A DNA stretch of 64,000 bases from Tethya wilhelma (taxonomy: Eukaryota; Porifera; Demospongiae; Tethyida; Tethyidae), in the NCBI GenBank assembly GCA_964030475.1, contig CAXIPT010000007.1, positions 3,709,383 to 3,773,382 on the forward strand. Direction: 5' to 3'. Made by a program: the position numbers and the translations under genes. Each line of letters starts with the position of its first letter. Positions within the stretch are counted from its first letter, which is position 1. The notes below the pieces were generated by a model. That model saw only the letters and a list, made by a program, of their open reading frames with translations, was not told the DNA's origin and did not search any database. Below, piece after piece: positions 53,801-61,321 of the stretch.

Positions 53801-54659
53801 ATTGATCTCCTGTCACAGTGTTGTTATTGAGAGTACTGTTGACAATAGTGATATTAGGACTAAATTTAGCAAAAACTGCTCCACCAGCTCCACTCTGGGC
53901 TCTAATTTCATTGTTGTTGAGAGTACTATTGACAATTGTTAGGTTAGGACTCAAGTTAACATACACTGCTCCACCCAATCCATCATTATCTCCGATGGCA
54001 ATATTGTTTATGAACATACTATTGACTATTAATATGTTAGGGCTTGAGTAAGCTAACATAGCTCCACCAGCTCCATCAGTCACATTGTTGTTTTGGAATA
54101 TGCAGTTTGTAATACAAACTCCCGATTTACTTTTGAAAACAGTAATTGAGCTGTAAGTATTAAAAAAGAAACTGCTTCTCATGAGGTTAGCAGTAGACAC
54201 CTTAACTAGTTGCAGTCCAGTTTTACCACGTTTCTTGCCATCAAAACTGCAATCTTCCATTTCAAACTCTTCAACTATGGCTATTACACACACACATCCA
54301 AAGAAAGCTAGTCTTCTCATACTGACAACATTGATTGATCTTAATGAAAAAACATTAGGGAATTCATTGCACGTAATTGATGCAATGTCATCTGTCAGTG
54401 AGTTGAGGAACGAACCAGATACATTCAAAAATGTGATATTTTGAATAATCAGTACTGAATCAAGGCTGTGGTTCCCAGGTAGAAGAATAAGAATGGTGTT
54501 GGAGGCAAAGTAGTTGCTTGATTTGTTAGCATACTGGGAGAGAGTGAAGCAAGGCACACCTTCTTCAGGACATGGGGTGTTTGATGATGGTGTGACATAG
54601 TAGATCTCAGCAGAAGTGAGCACCAGCAAAGGCAAAAATAAAATCACTTTAACAGTCAT
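47844..54659 (-). CDS. Pmp-like beta-helix repeat, multi-pass membrane protein (gene D)
   Basis: Single exon of about 2,270 codons. The ATG at 54659 begins a signal peptide (MTVKVILFLPLLVLTSAE) followed by a Cys-containing cap (CPEEGVPCFTLSQYA). About 27 repeats of 31 residues follow (GAGGAMYA..S.NITIVNSIL and NNNTATGDQ), matching the Pmp/beta-helix pattern GGA[IVM] and often carrying N-glycosylation sequons. A second repeat zone lacks the GDQ linker. Cys-rich blocks, nearly the same as in gene C, come next (FDYCHP, NRSGKLCGSCEDGLSLSLGT, CMPCSNNWLALF). The membrane domain has about 8-10 segments with INLDFGFEICFFDGMDGYVK, and the cytoplasmic tail is Ser/Thr-rich with a long Thr run. The true stop may differ because an N at 47888 interrupts the last codons. 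It is a tandem paralogue of gene C. Inferred role: heavily glycosylated surface receptor or adhesin. Confidence 0.85.
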   Translation of the reverse strand: MTVKVILFLPLLVLTSAEIYYVTPSSNTPCPEEGVPCFTLSQYANKSSNYFASNTILILLPGNHSLDSVLIIQNITFLNVSGSFLNSLTDDIASITCNEFPNVFSLRSINVVSMRRLAFFGCVCVIAIVEEFEMEDCSFDGKKRGKTGLQLVKVSTANLMRSSFFFNTYSSITVFKSKSGVCITNCIFQNNNVTDGAGGAMLAYSSPNILIVNSMFINNIAIGDNDGLGGAVYVNLSPNLTIVNSTLNNNEIRAQSGAGGAVFAKFSPNITIVNSTLNNNTVTGDQFGYGGAVFATLSPYITIIKSTINNNTVHVTVGDQVGAGGAMYAELSHNITIVNSILNNNTATGDQVGAGGAMYAHSSHNITIVHSILNNNTATGYQDGDGGAMYTEASHSITIVNSILSNNIATGDQDGAGGAMYAKLSSNITIVNSILNNNTATGDQNGIGGAVLAYSSPNIIIVNSMFINNIAIGNHDRLGGAVDVNLSPNYNLTIIDSTLNNNTFSAQSGAGGAVFAIFSRNITIVNSTLNNNTVTGDQFGYGGAVFASSSPYITIINSTINNNTGTGDQIGAGGAMYAEASPNITIVNSILNNNTANGDQIGDGGAMYTAASHNITIVNSVLNNNNATGDQVGAGGAMCANSSCNIIIVNSILNNNTAIGDQVGTGGAMYTVASHSITIVNSVLNNNTATGDQVGAGGAVFAMSSSDIAIVNSTLNNNTVSGDQFGYGGALYASSSPNITIINGTINNNTVTGDQIGAGGAMYAEASRNITIINSTINSNTVTQKQVGIGGAVFANSSPNITIVNSILNKNTATGDQDGAGGAVYAAVSPNITIVNSVLNNNTATGDHQKGAGGAVLASSSHFIIVVNSTLNNNIVTGSQNGAGGAMFANQSSNITIVNSTFKNNGAQIACSSPNMTLNNCCTLHAGQGGAVYVKFSSNITIVNSILNKNTVTGEYGVGGALYAELSHRITIVNSVFIKNTVRGDKLGLGGVIHVTASPDLHIVNSILNNNTVTAKNLAIGGAVTVTVFAYSLTSPNNITINNSTLNSNIVTGDQYVSGGGVFVNSGWITIVNSTLNSNVVTGDQFGKGGGVLAVQSNITIVNSIFNNNTVTGKFAKGGAVNAEKTKLTSNGCIFSNNNAIQGSIFFFASSDFKSNRFLIMQNNIASQGSIYAVTSTIHFSGNTTVSNNYGSLFFYSSNVTFTGSTTIKNSNTSEEGGALSTFQSEMLLMDTVDIVHNKATRGGAISVTESKLYVYGDITISNNTASESGGGIYAYQSELNFNKVINISRNSAEIGGGIHAISSTTILTRGSKTYITGNYAEKGGGMSLESSSKVYLLKNDDSCNSLNCFNSSAWIVFHLKANTANFGGAVYVADGTTSTTCYATSLSRRRNSHSECFIQALSPHSNQIDQFGKVLVPSLNVGGFEKLTLSFSKNYFFNTFFTDNSATTAGDVLYGGLLDRCEVSHVAETLDSIFTHSLKSKVMYLLNITNLTVEDFNSTKVISSDPVRICFCKDNKPDCSYHPQPKHVQKGETFEVSVVAVDHINNSLANSTTGVPKIQAYVSIDAKLGEGQSIQETNGDGSCTELVYSILSPHNTEELHLYADGPCKDAGISIVNLTMLFSPCPTGFKDNGLGCECDPIIYPEYISNCSIDTNTVQRRDNVWLAYFNTTDHQGYVLHKHCPFDYCHPIHEKVLVNLNIENGANELCIFNRSGKLCGSCEDGLSLSLGTSHCMPCSNNWLALFIVFVLAGVALIAFILKVNLVVAEGTFNALILYANIFAANRAIFFPHDDTKILSVFIAWINLDFGFEICFFDGMDGYVKTWLQLAFPLYVISLVVAIIIISDHSTRFAMLFVGKNPIATLATLILLSYTKLLRTIINALQFTTLKYTDGSYELVWLVDANIPYLSPKHIPLFITALLMLMVGTAFTLILFAWQWLVYCPNRGPLRWIIGNGKFIAFIDAYHNPYNKEHRYWIGLLFLVRVLLYLVSAVNVLGDPRVNLLTIAIVITGIFSFQILITEWRRTFIHKKKRNNVLDIISLLNLIALSFATWFINEAKNQTIVAYISTGIAFATFLAILVHHVKTLVLNKIFEKTKHRLSKFFGVNREIPAEDQALSYPSNINIESIADYETEVNALPEPLDTSEEDHHSTSKSVLTLLTETKSNSNYSKDSKIPKERQSSTTTTTTNTLDSLVNIESPNLTAIQHDEINQDEPVLYSLKKSKLSCQQEVSPNRPNQEQLYRNKDQDLLDKAVSYTSLXCMLGVFHSCHALA
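47888..47888. other. Single N, probable contig join
   Basis: Falls in the last codons of gene D; the 15 codons after it probably come from a neighbouring contig and not from the true 3' end. Confidence 0.65.
51250..54080 (-). repeat. 93-bp coding tandem repeat array with 750-bp internal duplication
   Basis: Repeat spacing of 93 bp (31 codons) is read from recurring ATAGCTCC positions (52747, 52840). A larger block starting TTAGGGCTTGAGTAAGC recurs 750 bp apart (53287 and 54037), showing duplication of about eight units together. Confidence 0.8.
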
Positions 54660-54892
54660 TGGATTCTTTGTTACAAATATTTAAAGCACTTGTATACTCT
54701 TAGAGACTGGATTAATCTGTGTATATACAATACAAATGTGTCATAATAATTCTGCTGAAAATATACATGGACAGAAAGAACTGAAAGAACATGTAGGCCT
54801 TGAGATCTAGTTTGGAAGTCGACTTGTGTCTATGAATAGTAGTATAATATTATACTACTATTCTCTGCTCCAATATTAATGCTAGTGCATGT
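54660..54892 (-). promoter_or_regulatory. Upstream region of gene D
   Basis: AT-rich spacer. A small perfect palindrome (AGTAGTATAATATTATACTACT, split around 54848) lies about 180 bp upstream of the start. No convincing TATA position. Confidence 0.3.
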
Positions 54893-54985
54893 GTTCTAGT
54901 AGTTCAGTGGTAAGAGCATTTAAGTTGAAATGATCGATTCAGTAACTAGAATTTGAAAGACCTGAGTTCAAATCCCAGCTAGATC
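54893..54985 (+). tRNA. tRNA-like sequence, probably a tRNA-derived SINE head or pseudo-tRNA
   Basis: A-box-like TAGTTCAGTGGTAAGAGC and B-box-like GAGTTCAAATCCC are well spaced. A 7-bp acceptor pairing (GTTCTAG with CTAGATC, one mismatch) and a D-stem can be drawn. The anticodon arm (CATTT/AAATG) has a 6-nt loop followed by about 28 extra bases, so it is not a standard tRNA. More likely a pol III-type SINE head; an intron-bearing tRNA is less likely. Confidence 0.4.
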
Positions 54986-55684
54986 TATAAGATTTTCCAA
55001 TCAACTTTGCAATAATCATGCGATGCATTATGGCTGTTTGAGTGTGTAAAGAATTATTCCCACTGTGGGCAGCATAAAGGACTCAACGTGAAACAGAGTA
55101 CTAGCTACATGCAGCCCATGCACAGGAAGAATTTGCACACACTCAAACAGGCATACATTCCATCTTGTTTGCCGGCTTTCTTTTTACGATTTGGCCATTC
55201 CTATGACTTATTACATTTCCAATGCTTTTTCCCCTAGCTTGTTTACATATTCTATCTTGTTTGCTTTCTTTTCATGATTTATGATTCCTACCCGGTTATA
55301 ACTGATGACCGTCATCAGTTAGCTAGCTGCGTTTCCTGGCAAAGTTTTTTGACTTGTTTGCTGGCAGTTCTCAATAATTTTTCGCGGTGCCTCGAGGCCC
55401 GGGTCCGTATACTAAGCTAAATATAGTGTAGTCAATGGAACCGTGACTCTACGCATGCATGCAGAGTGTCTTGAGACACGGTAGTCCGTAGACTTTCCTA
55501 TTGATTTTGTATTGCCTGTTTATAGTATCCGGATTTACCGGCACTCCAGTCAAACGATAATAATTTTTTTCATAATTCTACGACTCTGAATCACATTTGA
55601 GTTTGCATGCATAATTATCATAGTTACTTGTACACTATCGGCGGGCATGGATATTATAATTATTATACTCAGTAACATCATGGA

Positions 55685-55720
<36 letters not shown>

Positions 55721-56348
55721 CTCAAGAGACACACCACCAAGAGGTGCAACAGGGAAAGGGGGGAAGGGAATAAAAACAAACAAAAGTTCTAGCTAAACAG
55801 TTACTACTGAGTTACTAGAGGAGACTGAGGTTCACACTAGACAACTTTGTTTCTTCCTTGTACGATGGGCAATCGGGGACCAGAAATTATAGCTCAGTAA
55901 CATTTTTACATCATGATAATCACCATAAACTGTGCTCAAGTTGAGGCCCGGCTAGATTCAACACAAATGCTCTATGTAGTGTGTAACATAGGATTTAATC
56001 AGATTCATGTGTTTGAGGTGAATAATTGTGTTCATTAATTATATGCAAATGAGATATGCATATTCAACAGAATTTTCAGCTTTAGAGAAAGTGAAGATTT
56101 ACAGAAGCACAGTGTTCGAGTCAAGAAGGCAACCAGTGGAATGAAGCTATAAATATATATTCTATCAGTCTTTAAGCTGTTGTATACAAATGCGTGGGCG
56201 TTCAGATAATGAGATGCATGTAGAACAAATTTATGGATGTAGCCACAAATGTCCTCTAGTTCTTGTAATGAAATGAAATGTACGCTTGCGGCTTTGCTCA
56301 TCTTCTAATAGTGACAACTAAATTAAAAAAAAAAAAAAAAATTAAAAA
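54986..56348. other. Spacer with (ATT)n microsatellite
   Basis: AT-rich, with an (ATT)n tract at about 55690-55720 and a poly-A stretch at about 56322-56340. Parts contain Pu/Py-rich T-tracts; no exon or defined element recognised. Confidence 0.5.
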
Positions 56349-56379
56349 ATGGCTGACAGTGTCAGCATCAGAGTTGCAG

Positions 56380-58324
56380 TTCTAGAGCATGGCTACAGGA
56401 TATTGGAGTCCCATTGCCAGTCTGCTTGCAACTACAACAGTTGCAGTTAAAGATGGACCAAGCTCACTGGACTGCAAAGCAGTCTGCTGCAGGATTTTCA
56501 GTGTCATTTTTCTGGCCAGCCCTGATTTCTGCCACCAAAGATATCAAAGCAAAGAAAAGGAAGAAAAGGAAGCTAAGGAAGTCAAAAGAGAACTCTTCAT
56601 CCAAACAAGCCTCGACTACAGTGCTTGCAGTCTAGAGAGTAGACTTCCCCATTTTGAGGTTATGTGAGTATAATTCCCAAACAAAGCACCTTCAAATAAT
56701 TTTTTTTGGATCATCATCAATATGGATCATTACTCTATAACAAGACTCAATATGTTGTCATGGCAACCTTTAGGTGCAGAGATATGGCTTCTGATATAAA
56801 GCTTTTTTGGAAAATATGTTAGGGAAGAAAATGACAAACTGTTTACGGCTAAGGTCTACAACTTTACCTGAGCTTTGGTCACCAGTTTGTCCATCTTGGG
56901 TAGGATTTTGGTTGGCTAAAAGCAAACACATCACTTTCAATGAGCATTTTTTCAACTTTTTGACACCATTTTCGGTTAGCGAAGAAACTCAAGAAATACT
57001 AACAGCTAAGATCTGAAACTTGCATGACAAGTTCATCATTAAATGTATTAGCTTTGACTACCATCAGCTTCTTTTGAAACCCTACACTAAGAGTAATATC
57101 TGGGTTAGAACTACAAAATTCCAAAAAAACGTCAAATCTGATTTTGACCACACTCTAAAAATTGGGGAGGAGCAAAATGTTTGGCAGTCCTGAGCCACAT
57201 TAGAGTGTACCTATACCCATAACTAGGCTTATCCATTCAAAAAAAAAGCTTAATATTCATCCTAAAGTTAGATTTGACAAAGTTGTTACTTGTAGGCAAA
57301 AACATGAATTCTACTCTCTAGACTGCAAGCACTGTAATCATCCATCTATTGTCAAAAAGCCAGAGACAACTTCACCACATCCTGTTCCATCTAGTGCTCA
57401 CCCACAATCCTCTGATGTCAGTGAGTCTCTTGTGCCTGCCACACCGCTGTCCTCAAGAACACCATCACCTCCAAAAATAAACACTCCCAGAAGCCAAAAC
57501 CTCTCAGATTGCAAGAATATCTGTTATGAGCACCGTGACAATACTGCAGGAGTGAATTTAGTAAAATTATTGGGGCGAGCCGGAGCGAGCCCCACACTAG
57601 TGTAGTCAACGGCGAAATTTTCTATATATTGTATGTTGTATAGTCTGGCGTACGTCCTCCGTTAAACTGTAGGTTATGTTTATGACGAGTGTTCAGCTTT
57701 ACAGCGCATGCGCGTAGGTCCACGTGTTCATCGTGATCTTGCACTTCAGTGGTGACTGAGAAAGAAAGCTACTGCTTGAGCTGAAAAGAGAGTAAACTTA
57801 AATGCTCGCCAAGTTGGTGCCCTTTTAATTAAAGACTCGGAACTGAGCCATGCAATGACCAGAGAGACCACAATTAGAGGGGCTGAAAACTACCAAAAGG
57901 GAGCATATAGCTGACTGCTGGCTCTTATCTATATATAGTACTAGCACATACACCTGCCTGTCAGTTCTTGAACAACTAGCAATTGGATCTTGCTGCTCAG
58001 TCATACTTCATTTGTCCATGATTTGTCCCACATCAGACCTGGTTAATAAATTTTTAGCTTTCATTTTTATGTGTGTCGTATAGCTGAAGTAACATCAATT
58101 ATTGATGAACTTTAATTGTTTGCTACATAGCAATGATAACGGCTCGCCCCTTTGATGTTCAACATCGTCACTAGTTATTAATAAAGTGAATTTTCAAACA
58201 GCTGATGGGACACATGGTTGGACGCCCGTTGTAAGGAAAAAGAGGAAACACATCAAACATGACCACTATCAATCTCAGAGTGAATCAAGCAGTGATAGTT
58301 GTGGCAGTGAGCTGGACATCTCAT
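56380..58324 (+). CDS. Hypothetical Lys-rich protein gene, interrupted by a transposon
   Basis: A frame opening after a possible acceptor (CTACAG near 56400) codes for LQLQQLQLKMDQAHWTAKQS, GFSVSFFWPAL and a Lys/Arg cluster, then meets an inserted element at 56619. Beyond the element and one copy of its TA duplication, the same frame continues (HPSIVKKPETTSPHPVP ... TPSPPKINTPRSQN) to about 57530. A further exon at about 58201-58324 (DGTHGWTPVVRKKRK, then a Ser/acid-rich end and TGA) could be its last exon. No family is recognised; it may itself belong to a mobile element. Start and exon borders are uncertain. Confidence 0.35.
56619..57334. mobile_element. DNA transposon-derived element with 25-bp perfect termini and TA target duplication
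   Basis: Ends CAGTGCTTGCAGTCTAGAGA (plus GTAGA) and the exact complement. TA occurs on both sides (56617-56618 and 57335-57336), as for Tc1/mariner-like insertions. The 716-bp interior has no long open frame. Confidence 0.8.
57572..58150. mobile_element. Element with GGGGCGAGCC termini
   Basis: 579 bp bounded by GGGGCGAGCC and GGCTCGCCCC. No coding capacity seen. Lies in what may be the intron before the last exon of the hypothetical gene. Confidence 0.5.
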
Positions 58325-59618
58325 GAGCAAGATCAATTGAATTTGAGGCTAGAGATGGAACACCCGGATGAAAATCTGCCGAAGAGGCCCTCCAACATGG
58401 ACCCCTATCAGTAAAGCTTCAAATTCAGCTGTGGCCACTGAACAGAACTAGATCTAAAACATTTCTACTATTATTTAAACTTAGACTTACATGTACGTAT
58501 TACAGGCTGTTGGTTAATTCCAACTGACCTTCAACACAAACCGCCATTTGAATGTAATTTCAACCTCGACGGTCAATTATCCCTAAGTTCATTTCATGCC
58601 ACCTTATTTGTGTTGTAAAGCAATAATAATAATAATAATAATAATAAATAATAAATGTGTAACAAAGTCTATTCCCTATAAATATTGAAGACTGAATTTC
58701 ACTGAAAGGTTTAACTACAGAATGAGAAAGCTCACAACCAGAGATGCAGGCAGGAAGCGAATATTCGGATTCCAAATAACGCACACCTATCTACCAGGGA
58801 CGCCGTCCCGAGATCGAGAGCGAGAGCGGCGAGTCCGCCGGAGATTCCGAGATTCCGAGATCGAGACCGAAAGCAATGCAATGACTTGTTCCATTCATGC
58901 CTGAGTTGCCAGTTGGTGATACTATTCTGCTGGAGGCAAGCATTATATCTGATAATGCTGTATCAAGAATCACTGGTATGTGCATGCCAATACTATAAGC
59001 TCAATAGCCAGTATGTACTGAAGCAGAACATGTACCACTGATGGATTTACCAGGCCATGTCCTTGCATTTAGCTTCACTCAACTGGGGATGTTATTCACA
59101 CTGTTCTGTATACATGTCTTGCTTTGCAACTTGATCGCTTCAGTTATGGTGGTACGCATGCAAACTATGCTCAATCCTATTTTGTCCAGCAGTCAAAAAG
59201 CGTCTACAGCCCCATGTCTACATTGTCCAGTATGTTCAAATGCAATAGATGTATAGATGATAAGGATAGGGCACATAAAAAGACTTGGGATCTGATAAAA
59301 TTTAATATAAGCTATATGCAGGTTATAACAGTAAATCATTAAAGATCAGGCTTTAAATCTTACACATCCGCAATAGGAGAGGATCCAGAGGTTCGAGTGA
59401 TACTAATCAAACTATTAATGAAATTCCAAGTTAATTGTGCTGTGACTAAACTTGAGACCACTATTCCGAGGCTATAAAATTTAATTATATTGGTTTACGT
59501 TCTTTTCTATGTCACACAATCTAAGACTTGTGGTGTCTATTTACTTCACATTATAACAATAAAAATAATAATAGCTTTAATAATATGTTGATCTGATCAA
59601 AGTTTAACTTGATTTAAC
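58325..59618. other. Spacer with (AAT)n tract and GA-rich minisatellite
   Basis: (AAT)n at about 58621-58655. At 58800-58872 a GC-rich minisatellite reads CGAGATCGAGAGCGAGAGC and variants. No supported gene. Confidence 0.5.
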
Positions 59619-59828
59619 TACCGTATAGCTAGAAATTTTCGAAGAATAAAATTTTCGCGGAAAGGTGATCACCAAACTTTTCGCGATTTAATTTTCGAGG
59701 ATCGAGCAGCCCCACCCATATATTGCAATGCGATCCCGAAATTTTCGCGGGTAAAATTTTCGCGGATCGGCGGCGATCCGCGAAAACAGCGAAATTTATA
59801 CTCCTCGAAATTTTCTAGCTATACGGTA
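59619..59828. mobile_element. MITE, 210 bp, TACCGTATAGCT termini
   Basis: Inverted ends TACCGTATAGCTAGAAATTT and complement, with internal AATTTTCGCGG subrepeats in both orientations. Same length as the copy at 37989-38198 but with diverged interior. Confidence 0.85.
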
Positions 59829-59994
59829 TTACTAGGCCTATTTTGCAGGGAAGAAGTCTCCATCATACTCTGTGATACAATCGCTCACATTCCTGCTCGA
59901 AAAATATGCCTGCACGTGTGTACGAACCTTTGACCTTTGTGGTATTCATAGTAACCTTAACTTATATATCTCTGACTTGATTTTGGTCTAACTC

Positions 59995-60172
59995 CTGTAA
60001 TTTCGGAATCTCGGTCTCGCTCTCGGACTCGATCCAGGAATCTCGGTCTCGCTCTCGAAATCCTGGGCTCGCTTTCAGAATCTCGGACTCGCTCTCGGAA
60101 TCTTGGACTTGATCTCGGAATTTCGAACTCGCTCTCGGAATCTCGTGTTCGCCCCGGGACGCTCTCGACCAC
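59995..60172. repeat. About 20-bp minisatellite, GGAATCTCGGACTCGCTCTC
   Basis: Eight or nine imperfect units. The motif is the complement of the one at 58800-58872, so the two tracts are inverted relative to each other about 1.2 kb apart. The minus strand reads as an Arg/Ser/Glu-rich open frame (60184-59957), more likely a by-product of the repeat than a gene. Confidence 0.75.
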
Positions 60173-60199
60173 TATACTAGCCACCTAATGAGAGGTTTG

Positions 60200-60860
60200 G
60201 TAACATTTCGCCTACAGTCATTTCGCTGCTACGTTACATTAGGCCTACCGGAAGTCAAAGTGTCAATTTGCCTACGCGTTTTCAAGTGGAGGCGCATTAA
60301 AAATTGTGATGCGTGTGGCGAGTGCACAAAGACAAGGCCCAGGGCCTAAGGATTGGGAAAATAGTTTTAAAATAAAGCAGTGTTCTTACACTATAAGACT
60401 ACCAGGAGACTGAAAAAATTCGTAAAGAGCACATACTCTCTCCTGATTGCCAAACCACTGACACTGTCACTGACAGTCACGATCGTAGCGATCGTGATCA
60501 CAGGGGATTAGAGCTAAGTTTTTGTCACAGTCCTCTTGTGTGTAAGCTTGAAACTTGCTATAGGTAGATACATGGATAGTGAGGTTGTGTAGCAATAGCA
60601 TCGCTTTCAAAGTTAGGCTACCAAGCTCTTGAAAAAAGTCTTAGCGGACGAACGGCAAAATTCAATTTGCTAAAACCACTCCTTTGTAGCGCACTTTATT
60701 AGGCTAAGTTTTCTCCAAAGCCTTTGTAAATAAAAGAGAAAAGGGCGTAGCTACTTAGCATTTAATATTGTGATAGACATTTTTAATATGCACATCATCT
60801 ACATTACGTAGTTGTGCCACTTCCGGTAGTGTAGGCGAATTGAATGATTAACATTTAATA
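60200..60860. mobile_element. Possible MITE with TTCGCCTACA ends
   Basis: Left CATTTCGCCTACAG ... CTACCGGAAGT and right ACTTCCGGTAGTGTAGGCGAAT are imperfect inverted counterparts about 600 bp apart. Non-coding. Weak support. Confidence 0.4.
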
Positions 60861-60910
60861 CAGTCTTTAGGCCAGCAGTCTATATACTCGCAATACAAAC
60901 ACTAAAAATT

Positions 60911-61321
60911 CAGGGGTACTACATAAACCGAAACGCATTCCATAAGCTAATTATCTCACCAATATTTTCACAGATCTGTAAAAATCTTTCAGGACAAGTG
61001 TGAGCTAGGTTTATCCAGCGTTTGAATAGAGCAACTATTTTTCTTTCTGAAAATCAAGTCTGACTTCCAGCAGAGCTCCTACGACTAACGTGGATCTACC
61101 GTTTTTGGCCATTCCAAACAATAGCGCTGAAGTAGGTCAACAAAAAATGGGAACAATATTGTGGCTTGATTTTTCAGAAAGAGAAAGATTTGCTCTATGC
61201 AAACACTGCCGGATAAATCTAGCTCACACTTGCGGCCCTGAGAGATTTTTACAGACCTGTGAAAATATTGGAAGTTTGCAGTGAGATAATTAGCTTGTGG
61301 AATGCGTTTACGTAGTACCCT
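60911..61321. mobile_element. Foldback MITE with about 160-bp arms
   Basis: The left arm begins AGGGGTACTACATAAACCG; the right arm ends CGTTTACGTAGTACCCT. Arms share ATTCCA.AAGCTAATTATCT, ATATTTTCACAG.TCTGTAAA and TGTGAGCTAG.TTTATCC. Only about 90 bp separates them. Confidence 0.8.

Noticed and set aside
51250..54080. Regular 93-bp repeats as a possible CRISPR array
   Set aside because: Units are coding, continuous and lack unique spacers; the genome is eukaryotic.
51166..54444. Several plus-strand open frames opposite gene D
   Set aside because: By-products of the 93-bp coding repeat on the other strand.
59957..60184. Arg/Ser/Glu-rich small protein on the minus strand
   Set aside because: Fully explained by translation of a 20-bp minisatellite.
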